Source of the DNA: Sipunculus nudus | Taxonomy: Eukaryota > Annelida > Sipuncula > Golfingiida > Sipunculidae | Assembly: GCA_026874595.1 (NCBI GenBank) | Contig: CM049316.1 | Location: forward strand, 61,079,676-61,143,675 | Length of the DNA stretch: 64,000 bases | Direction: 5' to 3' | In this document: piece by piece, positions 49,261 through 61,391 of the stretch | Layout: each line of letters starts with the position of its first letter | How positions within the stretch are numbered: the first letter of the stretch is position 1 | The notes under the pieces: model-generated | What the model saw: the letters and a program-made list of their open reading frames with translations, nothing else | Database searches by the model: none | Told to the model about the DNA's origin: nothing | Program-made: the position numbers and the translations under genes

Positions 49261-52179
49261 GACCAAATAAACAATATATTTGTATCTCTATCTAATACCA
49301 ATAAATTAATGTGTCGTGATAGAATCTGAAATCCCCAATCTAATATTTTTGTTCTATAGATACCTTTTGGCTCTCTCACACTGTAGGGGTATAAAATGCA
49401 TTATTTTAACCTAGCGATATTGTGATATCTGTATAGTCCAGTTAGATTGTTAAATAAGGTTGTTTTTGCAATACAAAAACAGATATATCTGTTTCGAGAT
49501 TTTTCCAGAAACATTTCACATATCAAATTTGATGAAATTATATTGAATGGTTGAAAAGTAACTGTTATAACAAAATATTTCTATTTCTGCTGGTTGAAAG
49601 ATTAGTTCAGATATTATAGCGTTCACAAATAATTTCTATTCCGGCTGATTTGACCTTTGAGATCCAGGGCCAAGGTCACTAGTTTCCGAACTCGTCAACG
49701 GTCATTGAACTTGGTTGAAATAATTTAAATTTCAAACTTCATGAAACAATGTTGAGTTGTTTAAAAGTTTTTGTTTTCAAAAGAAATGAAATAAATGACG
49801 CCGACGCAGCCCGCGACGACAGACCAAACACTATATGTGTCCCCCTTTGGAGGGGCGATATAATTCATATGATAAAAAAAGTATGATGTTCTGGTGTTCT
49901 CTAAATCGGAAGAGGGGTTGTCCAAAGGGGTTTTCAGCGTGAGGAGTCGTTCGTTTAAGTCGGGGGCTAGAGGTTCAACGGGAGTGTGGTACAAGGCCTA
50001 TGTGAATCTTTTGCACCTTTTCTTTGATCTTAAACTTACTAACTGTTACTTTATGGCAGGGTCATCTTCAAGTCATCTCAACATTAACTAAATCTGCGGG
50101 AAGGTAGTGAGTTCAAATCTCGTATCTCATCCAACCCCCCCCCCCCCCCCCCCACTCTTACCCCTACCCCAACCCCGACCTCATCCAGGGTGAGCGCTCT
50201 GCAGGCATAATTGGAAGACTTGTGTCCCACAGCCGTATATCACTCACAAACAAATGCGTCTTTCGGGGGTTCCTCGGTTGTTAAATTATGACCCAACAAA
50301 GGTTAGTCCCAAACCGAAATGAAACTCTGCATTTGTACATACTTTTATTAAGAACTCGATAAGACAGCATACAAACAAATCTTACAAAAAGCTCTGTAGA
50401 ATTTGCAATTTAAGATTGAAACTCACGAGCCATTTCCTCTTACTTCAATAAATTATGGGCCCTTAAAATAATTCAACACTACAAGTAGCTTGTACCGTGT
50501 AACAAGCGATATATACGCCCGCTATAAACCACAATTATCTGGTAACTTATCTGGCTTGGCATTTAGGGTTATGTTCTTGGAAATTTCATGTAATAAAGAT
50601 AAACATTTTATATCCGAGAATGATATAGGAGAAGGTTATACTTATAAAAAGTCTCTTTTGCCGATGATTTTCCAGGAGTAAATTATCTTGAACATTAACA
50701 TCTCTCACCTTTGCGCCTAAAATGTGTGATGTATATTAAAATAAAACGAAAGTTCTCTTTTATAAAAGAAGCTCGGGGCAGATACGAGAGGTCATAAAAA
50801 GCAACTCCCTTCATTGTTGCGCCATTATATGGTTTCAAATTCCATCGGGGTAAATATTAACTTTGATGCATGATTTTCCAACGGTAAAGATATGCCATAA
50901 AATAGATTCTAGGAAAGGCTAAAATGCACAAGACATACAATAACTAGTAAACCCGTTTATCGTTTTATGTAAACTCACAAACACTTAAACATCTGTGTTG
51001 AAATATTTACATAAATTTTCCAACAGGACCAGCCTTGAACTGTGAAAGTTGCAGGTGGGGAATTATGCAACTGTTAGAAGGAAGAAAAATATTATTTCCA
51101 AATTTACTGCTATGCTAGATTTTTATTTTAAGGTGACGGTAGATATGACGAGGCTCGGTTCAAAGTGGATTTCTAAAGAAATTAGCAGGTAATATTCTAA
51201 TATTTCGTCCCGCCAGTCCATGAACTTTGAACAACGCACCAGCGCTGAAATTTCGCTGATAGGCCGACCGAAAAGCACAATTCGGATTTAAGCTGAGATT
51301 CTAAATGCAGATGTGAGAGTTTGTAGGTATGCGGAAACGGAATGGGTGTGGATATATTTTATATGTGCAGACAGTGCATTTGGTCACGTGGTCCAATTTG
51401 TTTACATGACCTTGGGTCACCAACATGAAGGAGAGTAGTGAATGGTCTGGCTTTCTCTGGTTGGCTCTAGCCATCATGTGGTGGAGCATCAAAACACCCC
51501 ATTGTTTGATTTTTAAGAATGTTAAGCATAATCTCCAATAAAATTGACAGTATTGGTCAATTTTTAAAATCTGTGGCCATTCAAAGAGATGTTGTCCAAA
51601 TGCTTGTTTGGGACTGCTTGGGGGGTATTTTGGGCTTCACTGCATTCGGGCCAGGATGGTTAAAAAGGAGATACACAAGACCCCTTTTTCTTGGTCTAGT
51701 TTGACTGAAGAAACAACAAATTCTCAGGTAAAAAAAGGTTTAATATCAGAATTTATTTTGAAAATTATTTAAAAGAGGCCCAAACCTCAGGTGTTTTATA
51801 GATGTTATATTGGGAAAATAAATACAGCCACGTGTCCATTAGCATGCTATCACAGGCGCTTAACACAATGTCAACAAGCGACAATTAGAGGGAAATAGGG
51901 CTCCGGCCAACACCGGCCTTTCTATCAGATTATGAAACATGGTACTCGTTTATCCTTGTTTTGAGGGGTTTAACACCTTAAATAAACCATCGAGTCCAAA
52001 CAAAACACGTTATTTGAATTTCAATCTATTTCACTTCTGTAACTTATCCCCCGTCTACCTACTAACAACCACAAAGTATGAATCCTGCTACCTCGGAACG
52101 AGAGGTCGCGCAAGACTTTGTCTTGAATTTAGATGAATATTCAAATATTATATACACTAGACCCAGTAAAAAAGATGTC
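49261..52179. other. Non-coding; one weak exon-like frame
   Basis: A C run lies at 50136-50153, with a B-box-like AGTTCAAATCTC just before it (about 50110) but no A box. A 61-codon plus-strand frame at 51519-51704 has a Cys/Gly/Trp pattern discussed under findings. Nothing else was recognised. Confidence 0.4.
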
Positions 52180-52560
52180 TAATGAACACGATAATTACTG
52201 AGAAATATAGAAATAAGTCATACACCCCTAAACTAAATTATAATGTGAGATATTTTTAAAGATAAAGCTGTCTTTTATATCTTATATTGACATTTTTTCA
52301 CTTCAATAAAATCACGTATTGCCATGTGATCCATATGATCGATCTTTTTTCAATTTGTTTCATCAACAGTCACACACACATGGAAGGTGAAATATTATAG
52401 ATGGTCCTTCCTGATACAGAAGCGTTATAACGATGCACGGTAACAATCCATATATATGTCACTTCCAGATCGATTCATGTACACACCAAGAGCACGAAAT
52501 ATATCGCTATCGGGAATATCCAATACACTGCGATCATGATTTTATAGAACCAGCCGTCTT
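52180..52560 (+). mobile_element. Possible third, decayed copy of the CGATAC-rich element
   Basis: It shares AGAAATA..AATAAGTCAT, AAAGCTG..TTTTAT and AAAATCACGTATTGCCATG with copy 1 at 4905-5340 in the same order. The CGATAC-rich ends are not clear. Confidence 0.35.
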
Positions 52561-52731
52561 ATGAAATCAGCCCAGCCTGTCTGTTAGATAAGTATGTCTG
52601 GCCGGGATAACAGCATCACTTTTTACAAGATAAGAGTGTCCTTTGATATTGTGATTTGTGTTCTAGTGCTGGGAATACAGAACTTCCCTCTCTCAATGAT
52701 GAACTGCCAAATATTTATATATGTATGTAAA

Positions 52732-53715
52732 GCTCAAAACAGACTTACGCGTGTGTCACGCGCGCGTCAAGCGTCACGCGTGCGCCATGCGACAAATTCA
52801 AAGCACACTAACGCGGCTACAACGCGCACGACACGCGTCAGATTGGAAGGTATTAACCAAGCACCTATTATATTTTTTTGTTTATCTTTGTAAAAAAAAG
52901 TAATTTCGATAATCAGCGTTGGATTATTTGTATACAAATGTATATCTTTTGTGGCCTGTTCTATATATGACAGAACTCAGTCACTATTCTGAACGATATT
53001 TATATATTTGTGTTGCTTTGTTTCATGTTTTCTATCCAGATTCAAATAAAAAATTATAGTTCAGAGATTTATAACAAACGTTTTATAAAGAATTTGAGTG
53101 CTGGGGAGGGAAACCCTCTATTTTGTTATGTCATTAAGCCCAAAACACACTAATGCGCGCGTCACGCGCGCGTCAAGCGTCACGCGTCAAGTGTCAAATC
53201 TGGAAAAATCGCTCCACTCTATTTATAAATGACAGAACAGACTAACGCGCGCGTCAAGCGTCAAGCGTTAGCTATCGCTCCTGGAGCGATTTTTGACGCG
53301 TGACGCGCGCTAGCCGCGTGGGGATTCCTGATAATGACATAACTAAATTGAGGTTTTCCTCCCCAGCACTCAAATTTTATATAAAACTGCGGGTGAAACG
53401 TTTGTTATAATTCACTGAACTATAATATTTTATTTGTATCTGGATAGAAAACATGAAACAAATCAACACAAATATATAAATATTGCATAGAATAGTGACT
53501 GAGTTCTGTCATTCAGAACAGGTCACAAAGGATATATATTTGTATACAAGTGATCCAACGCTGATTATCGAAATTACTATTTTTACAAAGATAAACAAAA
53601 CAAAAATTATAATAGGTGCTTGGTTAATACCTTCCAATCTGACGCGTGTCGTGCGCGTTGTAGCCGCGTTAGTGTGTTTTGAAATTGTCGCGTGGCGCGT
53701 TAGTCTGTTTTGGGC
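52732..53715. mobile_element. Fold-back element with ~400-bp inverted arms
   Basis: The left arm (52732-53137) and right arm (53333-53715) are inverted copies: both run from a CAAAACAGACT(T/A)ACGCG terminus through AACGCGGCTACAACGCGC and GAAGGTATTAACCAAGC to GTTATGTCATT. The 195-bp centre (53138-53332) is a CG-rich block that also occurs, inverted, just outside at 53719-53901. The arms share similar peptide frames on opposite strands only because they are inverted copies. There is no transposase. Confidence 0.8.
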
Positions 53716-53718
53716 TTT

Positions 53719-53901
53719 ATCAGGAATCCCAACGCGGCTAGCGCGCGTCACGCGTCAAAAATCGCTCCAGGTGCGATAGCTGACGCTTGACGCTTAAAGC
53801 GCGCGTGACGCGCGCGTTAGTCTGTTTTGTCATTGATAAATAGAGTGGAGCGATTTTTCCAGATTTGACGCTTGACGCGTGACGCTTGACGTGTTTTGGG
53901 C
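53719..53901 (-). repeat. Second copy of the fold-back centre, inverted
   Basis: From ATCAGGAATCCC to GTGTTTTGGGC this matches the reverse complement of 53138-53332, including GCGATTTTTCCAGATTTGAC and the repeated TGACGCGTGACGC motifs. It abuts the right arm, giving the order A-B-A'-B'. Confidence 0.8.
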
Positions 53902-54830
53902 TTTATGTTGGTGCCCCAACTACGGTTGCGAATTGGACTTTCACCAAGCGACAATTTGCGAAATTGGACTTTCATTCTTTCTGGGTCGTCAAAATAAGTT
54001 TAACTGTGTATCAATCATTACCTAGTCATATTTTGGAAACATTTCACAATTTATTTTCTGTTTAAGATCTTAGTTTGATATCTATTTAGATGGCCTGTCT
54101 AATTATTTCTAAAGTCATACAAAAGAAAAAGTCAGCAATGTTGTTTTGCTGTAGTAAAATTAATCACTGGCTGTTTTGCTGCTATATAATCCCCGTTTTC
54201 CCAATTCCGGGTCTATGAACTCGACTTTTGTCTCTGATGGGAAGGGAGTGACAGCTCATTCCGAATCTCTGATTCGGCACAAATGTTGCCGCCGTGCGCC
54301 AAATATAGGTTATATGCTAAAAGACGTCTGGTTGTTTTATCCAGATAAGCCCACTTCAAGATTGTGATCGTTAGGTGCGGTGATTCCCAAGGTACAGACC
54401 TACAGGACTCCCAGGGTCAATTTATTCATCTTTAAAATGACAAATCTATACAGGAATGATGAATGTTTATCCTGTGTCTTGGCTATAAGGAGGAATGATA
54501 AATCATAGTTGACGAAATCCTCACAGATTTTGACGCTACTATAGCAATTATCTGACACTGACGTGTTTCTAGATAACTGGCCATGTATAAACATTTTGAT
54601 CCAATCGGTGTATTTCACGAACTTTTACTTCATAACAATGGTGACTTTAAACGTGTTGACATAACATAATTCAGTAGGAAAAAAGATTATAATTGGAGAC
54701 ACTTTTTGAATCCAATAATTTAATTTCATTGAATTTAATGTGCTTCACGTCCTATCAGTTTGTCCTTCTGTCTGTCGTTCCCTCCCACTGTCTGTCTGAC
54801 TGTCTTTCTGTCTCTTTGTTAATTTATTAA
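53902..54830. other. Non-coding, nothing recognised
   Basis: A CTGTCTGTCTG-rich patch lies near 54765-54820. No exon was recognised. Confidence 0.4.
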
Positions 54831-54833
54831 TCA

Positions 54834-54834
<1 letters not shown>

Positions 54835-54874
<40 letters not shown>

Positions 54875-54882
54875 TTATAAAC

Positions 54883-54933
<51 letters not shown>

Positions 54934-55012
54934 AACATTACTATAATAAACATTATCATAAACATTTTTATTATAAACATTATTTTAATAATTATTATTA
55001 TTATTATTATTT
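54835..55012. repeat. (ATT)n microsatellite cluster
   Basis: Three ATT/TTA trinucleotide tracts are separated by AT-rich spacers containing ATAAACATTA. Confidence 0.95.
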
Positions 55013-56195
55013 AATCATCACCATTTTTGTTCTCATTTTCGTCAACAGGCATTATTATTCCAAATAATATTTTAATTGGAAGGGACGGAATCTGTAAAAG
55101 GAACTACATTTAAGTTTTAGGCCTATTTATAGGGCTTAACAAATTACATCAACGGACTAAATAGAGCAACTCTAAAGTAAGACCTTCCGAGTAAACCCGC
55201 CCCTTAACAAAAGTCGTGTGGAAGCATGAAACAAGAATATAACATTATTGACAATTTTACATCAGACACATTCCGGTACAGGTCACGACTGAATGACGAG
55301 AATACCATGTATATGTTTTATTAGCAGGAAGGCTATTTTGCAGTGCACCAAACGACAGTCGTCTTTCACTCACTCGCATGACGTCATGGAAGGTCTTATC
55401 AGTGCGATTATCTACCATCTAACAGAACCCATATTGGACACCACGGCTGGACAGCTCAGATTTCAAAGGGAACCCTTGCTATCATACCGGCAGTAGATCT
55501 CCTGCGTCTCTTATCGGGAAAAGATAAAACCAAACGACACTGGAATACAAAACCAATGATGTACAAAAGGCCAATATATAAATGTTACCGTCCTGTGGAA
55601 AAATTCCAGTTCGGTGATAGACCCATGGTTTTCCATAACTTAATCTACTTATGGTAGCATCATGGCGTAATTTCCCATACAAGATACTTTCTTTTATCAT
55701 ACCATACTAAAGCTCAGCAAAGAAGTCCAATATCATTATAACTTTCTCGTTCCGCTGATCAAACGAATTTGATTCAAACTAGATTGCGATGTCGAAGCCT
55801 ACGAACCTGCGCCATGAACTTCAATTTAAACCTTCCTGAGTTGTTCAGTGACACACTACAGTACCACACAGTAACCTAGACTGCGCAGCAGAAAACTGTC
55901 CCTAATAATGAATTGGTGGCCTCTACTGGGGACAAAGGTATTGCCCTATTTCACAATAGTATATGACCATTAAATACATAAAGCTGATTAATATTACATC
56001 CAAAGTAACACAAACCCTCCATAAAAATTCTTTAATATCCGATGAATACGGTTTTGTGTAGAACTGCTTACAGTCAAACCGAGCGGGGGGGGGGGGGGGG
56101 GGTAATATATCATCTGCCAAAATGTTTTGAGACATCTAAAACAGAGAAATAAAAAAACAGCTTCAAAATAAAATCCAGAAATTTGTTTATGTACT
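55013..56195. other. Non-coding, with a G run
   Basis: A G run lies at 56085-56102. The open frames have no recognisable domain. Confidence 0.4.
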
Positions 56196-56297
56196 TACAT
56201 TCTGAGAAAAAGGCTTCCAGCCAGAACTCAAAAGGGGTTCGCAGTGGACTGAGTGGTGAACCTTTATTGTTCTACCTGAAACCATATAAAGTACAGG
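56196..56297 (+). repeat. Left border of the GAACC/GGTTC array
   Basis: It begins ATTCTGAGAAAAAGGCTTCC, like the small fragment at 3310-3440 read on the minus strand. It contains GCAGTGGACTGAGTGGTGAA (56241-56260) between GGTTC and GAACC. A close variant recurs at the far end of the array (59067-59096). Confidence 0.55.
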
Positions 56298-59030
56298 GTT
56301 CCTTTTGGAACCTCCCGAGGGTTCTTTTATGGAACCTCCTGAGGGTTCTTCATGGAACCTCTCGAGGGTTCTTTTGTAACCTTCCGAGGGTTCTTTCATG
56401 GTTCCACCCGAATGTAATTTTTGGAATCTCCCAAGGGTTCTTTTTAGAACCTCCCGAGGGCTCTTCTATGGAACCTCCCGAGTGTTCTTTTATGGAACCT
56501 CCCATGGGTTCTTTTATGGAACCTCCCGACGGTTCTTTTTGGAACCTCCCGAGGGTTCTTTTATGGTTCCTCCAGAGGGTTCTTTTATGGATCCTCCAGA
56601 GGGTTCTTTTATGGAACCTCCTGAGGGTTCTTCATGGAACCTCCCGGGGGTTCTTTTTTGACCCTCCCGAGGGTTCTTTTATGGAACCTCCTGAGGGTTC
56701 TTCATGGAACCTCTCGAGGGTTCTTTTGTAACCTTCCGAGGGTTCTTTCATGGTTCCACCCGAATGTAATTTTTGGAATCTCCCAAGGGTTCTTTTTAGA
56801 ACCTCCCGAGGGCTCTTCTATGGAACCTCCCGAGTGTTCTTTTATGGAACCTCCCATGGGTTCTTTTATGGAACCTCCCGACGGTTCTTTTTGGAACCTC
56901 CCGAGGGTTCTTTTATGGTTCCTCCAGAGGGTTCTTTTATGGATCCTCCAGAGGGTTCTTTTATGGAACCTCCTGAGGGTTCTTCATGGAACCTCCCGGG
57001 GGTTCTTTTTTGACCCTCCCGAGGGTTCTTTTATGGAACCTCCTGAGGGTTCTTCATGGAACCTCTCGAGGGTTCTTTTGTAACCTTCCGAGGGTTCTTT
57101 CATGGTTCCACCCGAATGTAATTTTTGGAATCTCCCAAGGGTTCTTTTGAGAACCTCCCGAGGGCTCTTCTATGGAACCTCCCGAGTGTTCTTTTATGGA
57201 ACCTCCCATGGGTTCTTTTATGGAACCTCCCGACGGTTCTTTTTGGAACCTCCCGAGGGTTCTTTTATGGTTCCTCCAGAGGGTTCTTTTATGGATCCTC
57301 CAGAGGGTTTCTATTATGGTTCCTCCCGAGGGTTCTTTTATGGAACCTCCTGAGGGTTCTTCATGGAACCTCTCGAGGGTTCTTTTGTAACCTTCCGAGG
57401 GTTCTTTCATGGTTCCACCCGAATGTAATTTTTGGAATCTCCCAAGGGTTCTTTTTAGAACCTCCCGAGGGCTCTTCTATGGAACCTCCCGAGTGTTCTT
57501 TTATGGAACCTCCCATGGGTTCTTTTATGGAACCTCCCGACGGTTCTTTTTGGAACCTCCCGAGGGTTCTTTTATGGTTCCTCCAGAGGGTTCTTTTATG
57601 GATCCTCCAGAGGGTTCTTTTATGGAACCTCCCGGGGGTTCTTTTTTGACCCTCCCGAGGGTTCTTTTATGGTTCCTCCCTAAGGTTCTTTTACGGAACC
57701 TCCTATGAGTTCTTCATAGAACCTCTCGAGGTTTCTTTTGTAACCTCCCGAGGGTTCTTTTATGGATCCTCCAGAGGGTTCTTCTATGGAACCTCCCGAG
57801 GGTTCTTTTATGGATCCTCCAGAGGGTTCTTTTATGGAACCTCCCGGGGGTTCTTTTTTTACCCTCCCGAGGGTTTTTTTATGGTTCCTCCCTAAGGTTC
57901 TTTTACGGAACCTCCTATGAGTTCTTCATAGAACCTCTCGAGGTTTCTTTTGTAACCTCCCGAGGGTTCTTTTATGGATCCTCCAGAGGGTTCTTCTATG
58001 GATCCTCCAGAGGGTTCTTCTATGGAACCTCCCGAGGGTTCTTTTATGGATCCACCCGAATGTAATTTTTGGAATCTCCCAAGGGTTCTTTTTAGAACCT
58101 CCCGAGGGCTCTTCTATGGAACCTCCCGAGTGTTCTTTTATGGAACCTCCCATGGGTTCTTTTATGGAACCTCCCGACGGTTCTTTTTGGAACCTCCCGA
58201 GGGTTCTTTTATGGTTCCTCCAGAGGGTTCTTTTATGGATCCTCCAGAGGGTTCTTTTATGGAACCTCCTGAGGGTTCTTCATGGAACCTCCCGGGGGTT
58301 CTTTTTTGACCCTCCCGAGGGTTCTTTTATGGTTCCTCCCTAAGGTTCTTTTACGGAACCTCCTATGAGTTCTTCATAGAACCTCTCGAGGTTTCTTTTG
58401 TAACCTCCAGAGGGTTCTTTTATGGATCCTCCAGAGGGTTCTTTTATGGAACCTCCCGGGGGTTCTTTTTTTACCCTCCCGAGGGTTTTTTTATGGTTCC
58501 TCCCTAAGGTTCTTTTACGAAACCTCCTATGAGTTCTTCATAGAACCTCTCGAGGTTTCTTTTGTAACCTCCCGAGGGTTCTTTTATGGATCCTCCAGAG
58601 GGTTCTTCTATGGAACCTCCCGAGGGTTCTTTTATGGATCCTCCAGAGGGTTCTTTTATGGAACCTCCCGGGGGTTCTTTTTTGACCCTCCCGAGGGTTT
58701 TTTTATGGTTCCTCCCTAAGGTTCTTTTACGGAACCTCCTATGAGTTCTTCATTGAACCTCTCAAGGTTTCTTTTGTAACCTCCCGAGGATTCTTTTATG
58801 GATCCTCCAGAGGGTTCTTTTATGGAACCTCCCGGGGGTTCTTTTTTGACCCTCCCGAGGGTTCTTTTATGGTTCCTCCCTAAGGTTCTTTTTCGGAACC
58901 TCCTATGAGTTCTTCATAGAACCTCTCGAGGTTTCTTTTGTAACCTCCCGAGGGTTCTTTCGGAAACCTCTGGTGGGTTCTTTTTGGGACCTCCCGAGGG
59001 TTCTATTATGCAACCTCGAAGGTTCCATCC
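56298..59030. repeat. GAACC/GGTTC minisatellite with higher-order repeats
   Basis: About 110 units of 22-24 bp have consensus GGAACCTCCCGAGGGTTC plus TTTTAT. Each unit is a short inverted repeat (GAACC...GGTTC). In the left half, blocks recur every 352 bp (anchors near 56321, 56673 and 57025), then 307 bp (57332), almost without difference. A marker variant containing GAATGTAATTTTTGG appears near 56400, 56752, 57104, 57411 and 58050. The right half uses another block (marker CCTCCCTAAGG at about 57671, 57883, 58331, 58495, 58707 and 58871; spacing 212, 448, 164, 212, 164). The 24-bp period keeps all frames open on both strands, so the long MEPPEGSF-type frames are not evidence of a protein. 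Confidence 0.95.
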
Positions 59031-59100
59031 GGAACCTCTTTAAAGGTTCTGGGAGAAATCTTTATAGGTTCTTCACGGTGGACTGAGTGGGGAACCAACT
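59031..59100 (+). repeat. Right border of the GAACC/GGTTC array
   Basis: GGTTC, then CACGGTGGACTGAGTGGGGAA inside 59067-59096, closing with GAACC. This repeats the left-border motif in the same orientation. Confidence 0.6.
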
Positions 59101-60940
59101 GGATTCATGTTGTCATAAAATGGCCGACTGTTAGAGAATCAGAAGACAAATGAGACCGCTACTTTCCGCTGTTGATCCGTGGTTTCTAACTGGGAGTGAC
59201 GGGTCAACGTGTCCCAGCTTTCTTCATATTGGAAATGTCTGGAACTGTCGACCTTAGCTGATTAATTCTTATGCTCTTACGCTCCACACGTACTCTCCAT
59301 AACGGTTAATCACGTTATCTGCTTTCATGGGAGCAGGACCTCCTATTACAATGTACATTGATCTCCTTATGGAACAAACTGAACATGACCTACACTCTTG
59401 CCTTAACATTTATGCTTGTCAGAGTAGGGATAAATGTATACTTCACGACAGCCCCGACGTTTATACTAGGACAAAACAACAAAACACTTGCGCTTTAGGT
59501 ATATTCTTTCAGTTCAATTCCTCGCAGGTTTAAGAAGAGGAGCTAGATTTCTTCAGTCATGAGAAAAAAATGTGATCTTGCTCTAACACCACTATCGTTT
59601 CTCTTACATGCAGTACTCATTTATATATTTGTCCTGACAGACCCTTCATCTGTTATCTATCATCTAGTCCCGAGTCTTAACGTTACCTCTCATCAAGAGA
59701 AACATTTTTATTATGTTTCGAATGTTTCTTTTTAAATGACAGTATACATTCTCGAAAAGAAAATCATGTTATTATCTCTATTCAGTTATCTATATTTTAA
59801 ATCTATACTGTAAACTTAAGAAGTTTAACACACAAAAAACAGTCGTATGATGGCAGCAGCATACTTTAAGTCGGACCAAAAAATTTGGTGTTTAAGGTTG
59901 ATTCATTGAATCCTTCTGAAGTTTGTTTTTTTTCCTGTGCAAACCGTCTTAAAAATCAGTGCGGCACACTGTGCGACTCTCAAGAGAACGTCTCTGGTGA
60001 TATGGGTTTGTAGGCATAGAAATCATAGCCCCGGGATGCACCGGGGCCTCTAAATACACCAGGGGGCAGATATAAATGAAGCGAAGAGGACAATAAAGGC
60101 CGTTTAAATTCTTTGGGTATGAAATGCTTCAATGAACATTACATACACATGAGTGTTTTTGTGTAAAGGACACCACGGCATATGTAATGTCTTATGTGAA
60201 ATATAAACAGAAAGTTTTCCCTTGAAATGTTACAAATTTTGATTTTCAAGTTTGACAGTTGAGAGAGTTCCCAACTGGAAGAGGATCGTTTTGAGCAGAA
60301 AAGTTCTCAGGCTGAAGGGTGCCTCTGTGTCTGGTGTACATGGAGCCAAGCCCGTTTCAGAGGGGATTTTGCGTAACAAAGTAGACATTTAATATAACTG
60401 CTGTTGCCCGTTCTTTTAGCCCTTGATGTGCTACCAGGGTTATCCCCGCGAGCTGGCCTTATCCCCTGACTACAAAATAGACTGGTCCCCCTCTTTTAAC
60501 CTTGATTCTTCAGTGAATTTCTTATTACCTTTGAGGATAAACTCCGCGACAGAGATCGTAAAACGTAGTAAGTAAAAATAACATGAACGTTTTAGATCCA
60601 GCTTTGATGCTTATTTTTGTAGCCGCCGATTTTACTTGAAGCATTTATCGGATAAACCGCTCCACTTTAAAAGGTGGCGGTGTAAAAAGTGTTAAATTCC
60701 TCTAGAGTTTGATTTCTTTTTCACTCCTTGACTTGATATGTATCACCTCAAGCCAGAAGATGATAAATGAGATTGCACTTCAGATATACCCTCAGTAAGA
60801 TATAGGGGAGGATGACAGGGTTTATAACCAGAGCAGGCTCTATGAGTCGTGAAAAGCGGCCGAGGAAAACTAGCATACAGTCAGTTCCTAAGATTTAGCC
60901 TGCTTACTGCCTTCATTGTTACCATATTTTTAAAATACAA
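59101..60940. other. Non-coding, nothing recognised
   Basis: Short open frames without domains. No repeat was recognised. Confidence 0.4.
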
Positions 60941-60944
60941 TTTA

Positions 60945-61096
60945 CAATATATATATATATATAAATTTGAAAGAGAGAGAGAGAAAGAGAGAGAGAGAGC
61001 GAGAGAGATGTAAGAATAGCCATGCTGGTTCATTGTATAAAGAAATGGAACATGAATAAACAGTCGGCAGTGGTCCGACTTTTCTGTGTATACATA

Positions 61097-61148
<52 letters not shown>

Positions 61149-61391
61149 AAAATATATATATGTAAATATATTTGTATCCATATATGTATGAATATATATA
61201 TATATACATAATTATATTAGTGTATATTTGTTCGTATTTATATATATATATATATATAAATTTGTGTGTGCGCAGATTATATGTGAATACTATATATATA
61301 ATATTATACTATGTGTATAGTTAGATTGATTTCATAATGTGATGTAATGAACCTTAATGTATTATATTGTTTATATATATATATATATATA
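60945..61391. repeat. Microsatellite cluster: (AT)n, (GA)n, (CT)n, (TA)n
   Basis: AT then GA tracts (60946-61008) are followed about 90 bases later by CT then AT tracts (61097-61162) in mirror order, so the two sides are complementary. Further TA tracts lie at 61192-61258 and 61371-61391. The IYIY and RERE frames across them are artefacts. Confidence 0.9.

Noticed and set aside
52594..53779. Two similar peptides on opposite strands as a conserved protein
   Set aside because: They are the two arms of one inverted repeat; the similarity is of DNA, not of a selected protein.
56183..58343. Long overlapping open frames (up to 182 codons) with MEPPEGSF-like repeats on both strands
   Set aside because: The 24-bp unit is a multiple of three with no stop, so several frames stay open at once. 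There is no start context, splice signal or non-repeat domain.
56298..59030. CRISPR-like array
   Set aside because: Units are contiguous 22-24-bp tandem repeats with no unique spacers and no cas genes, in an animal genome.
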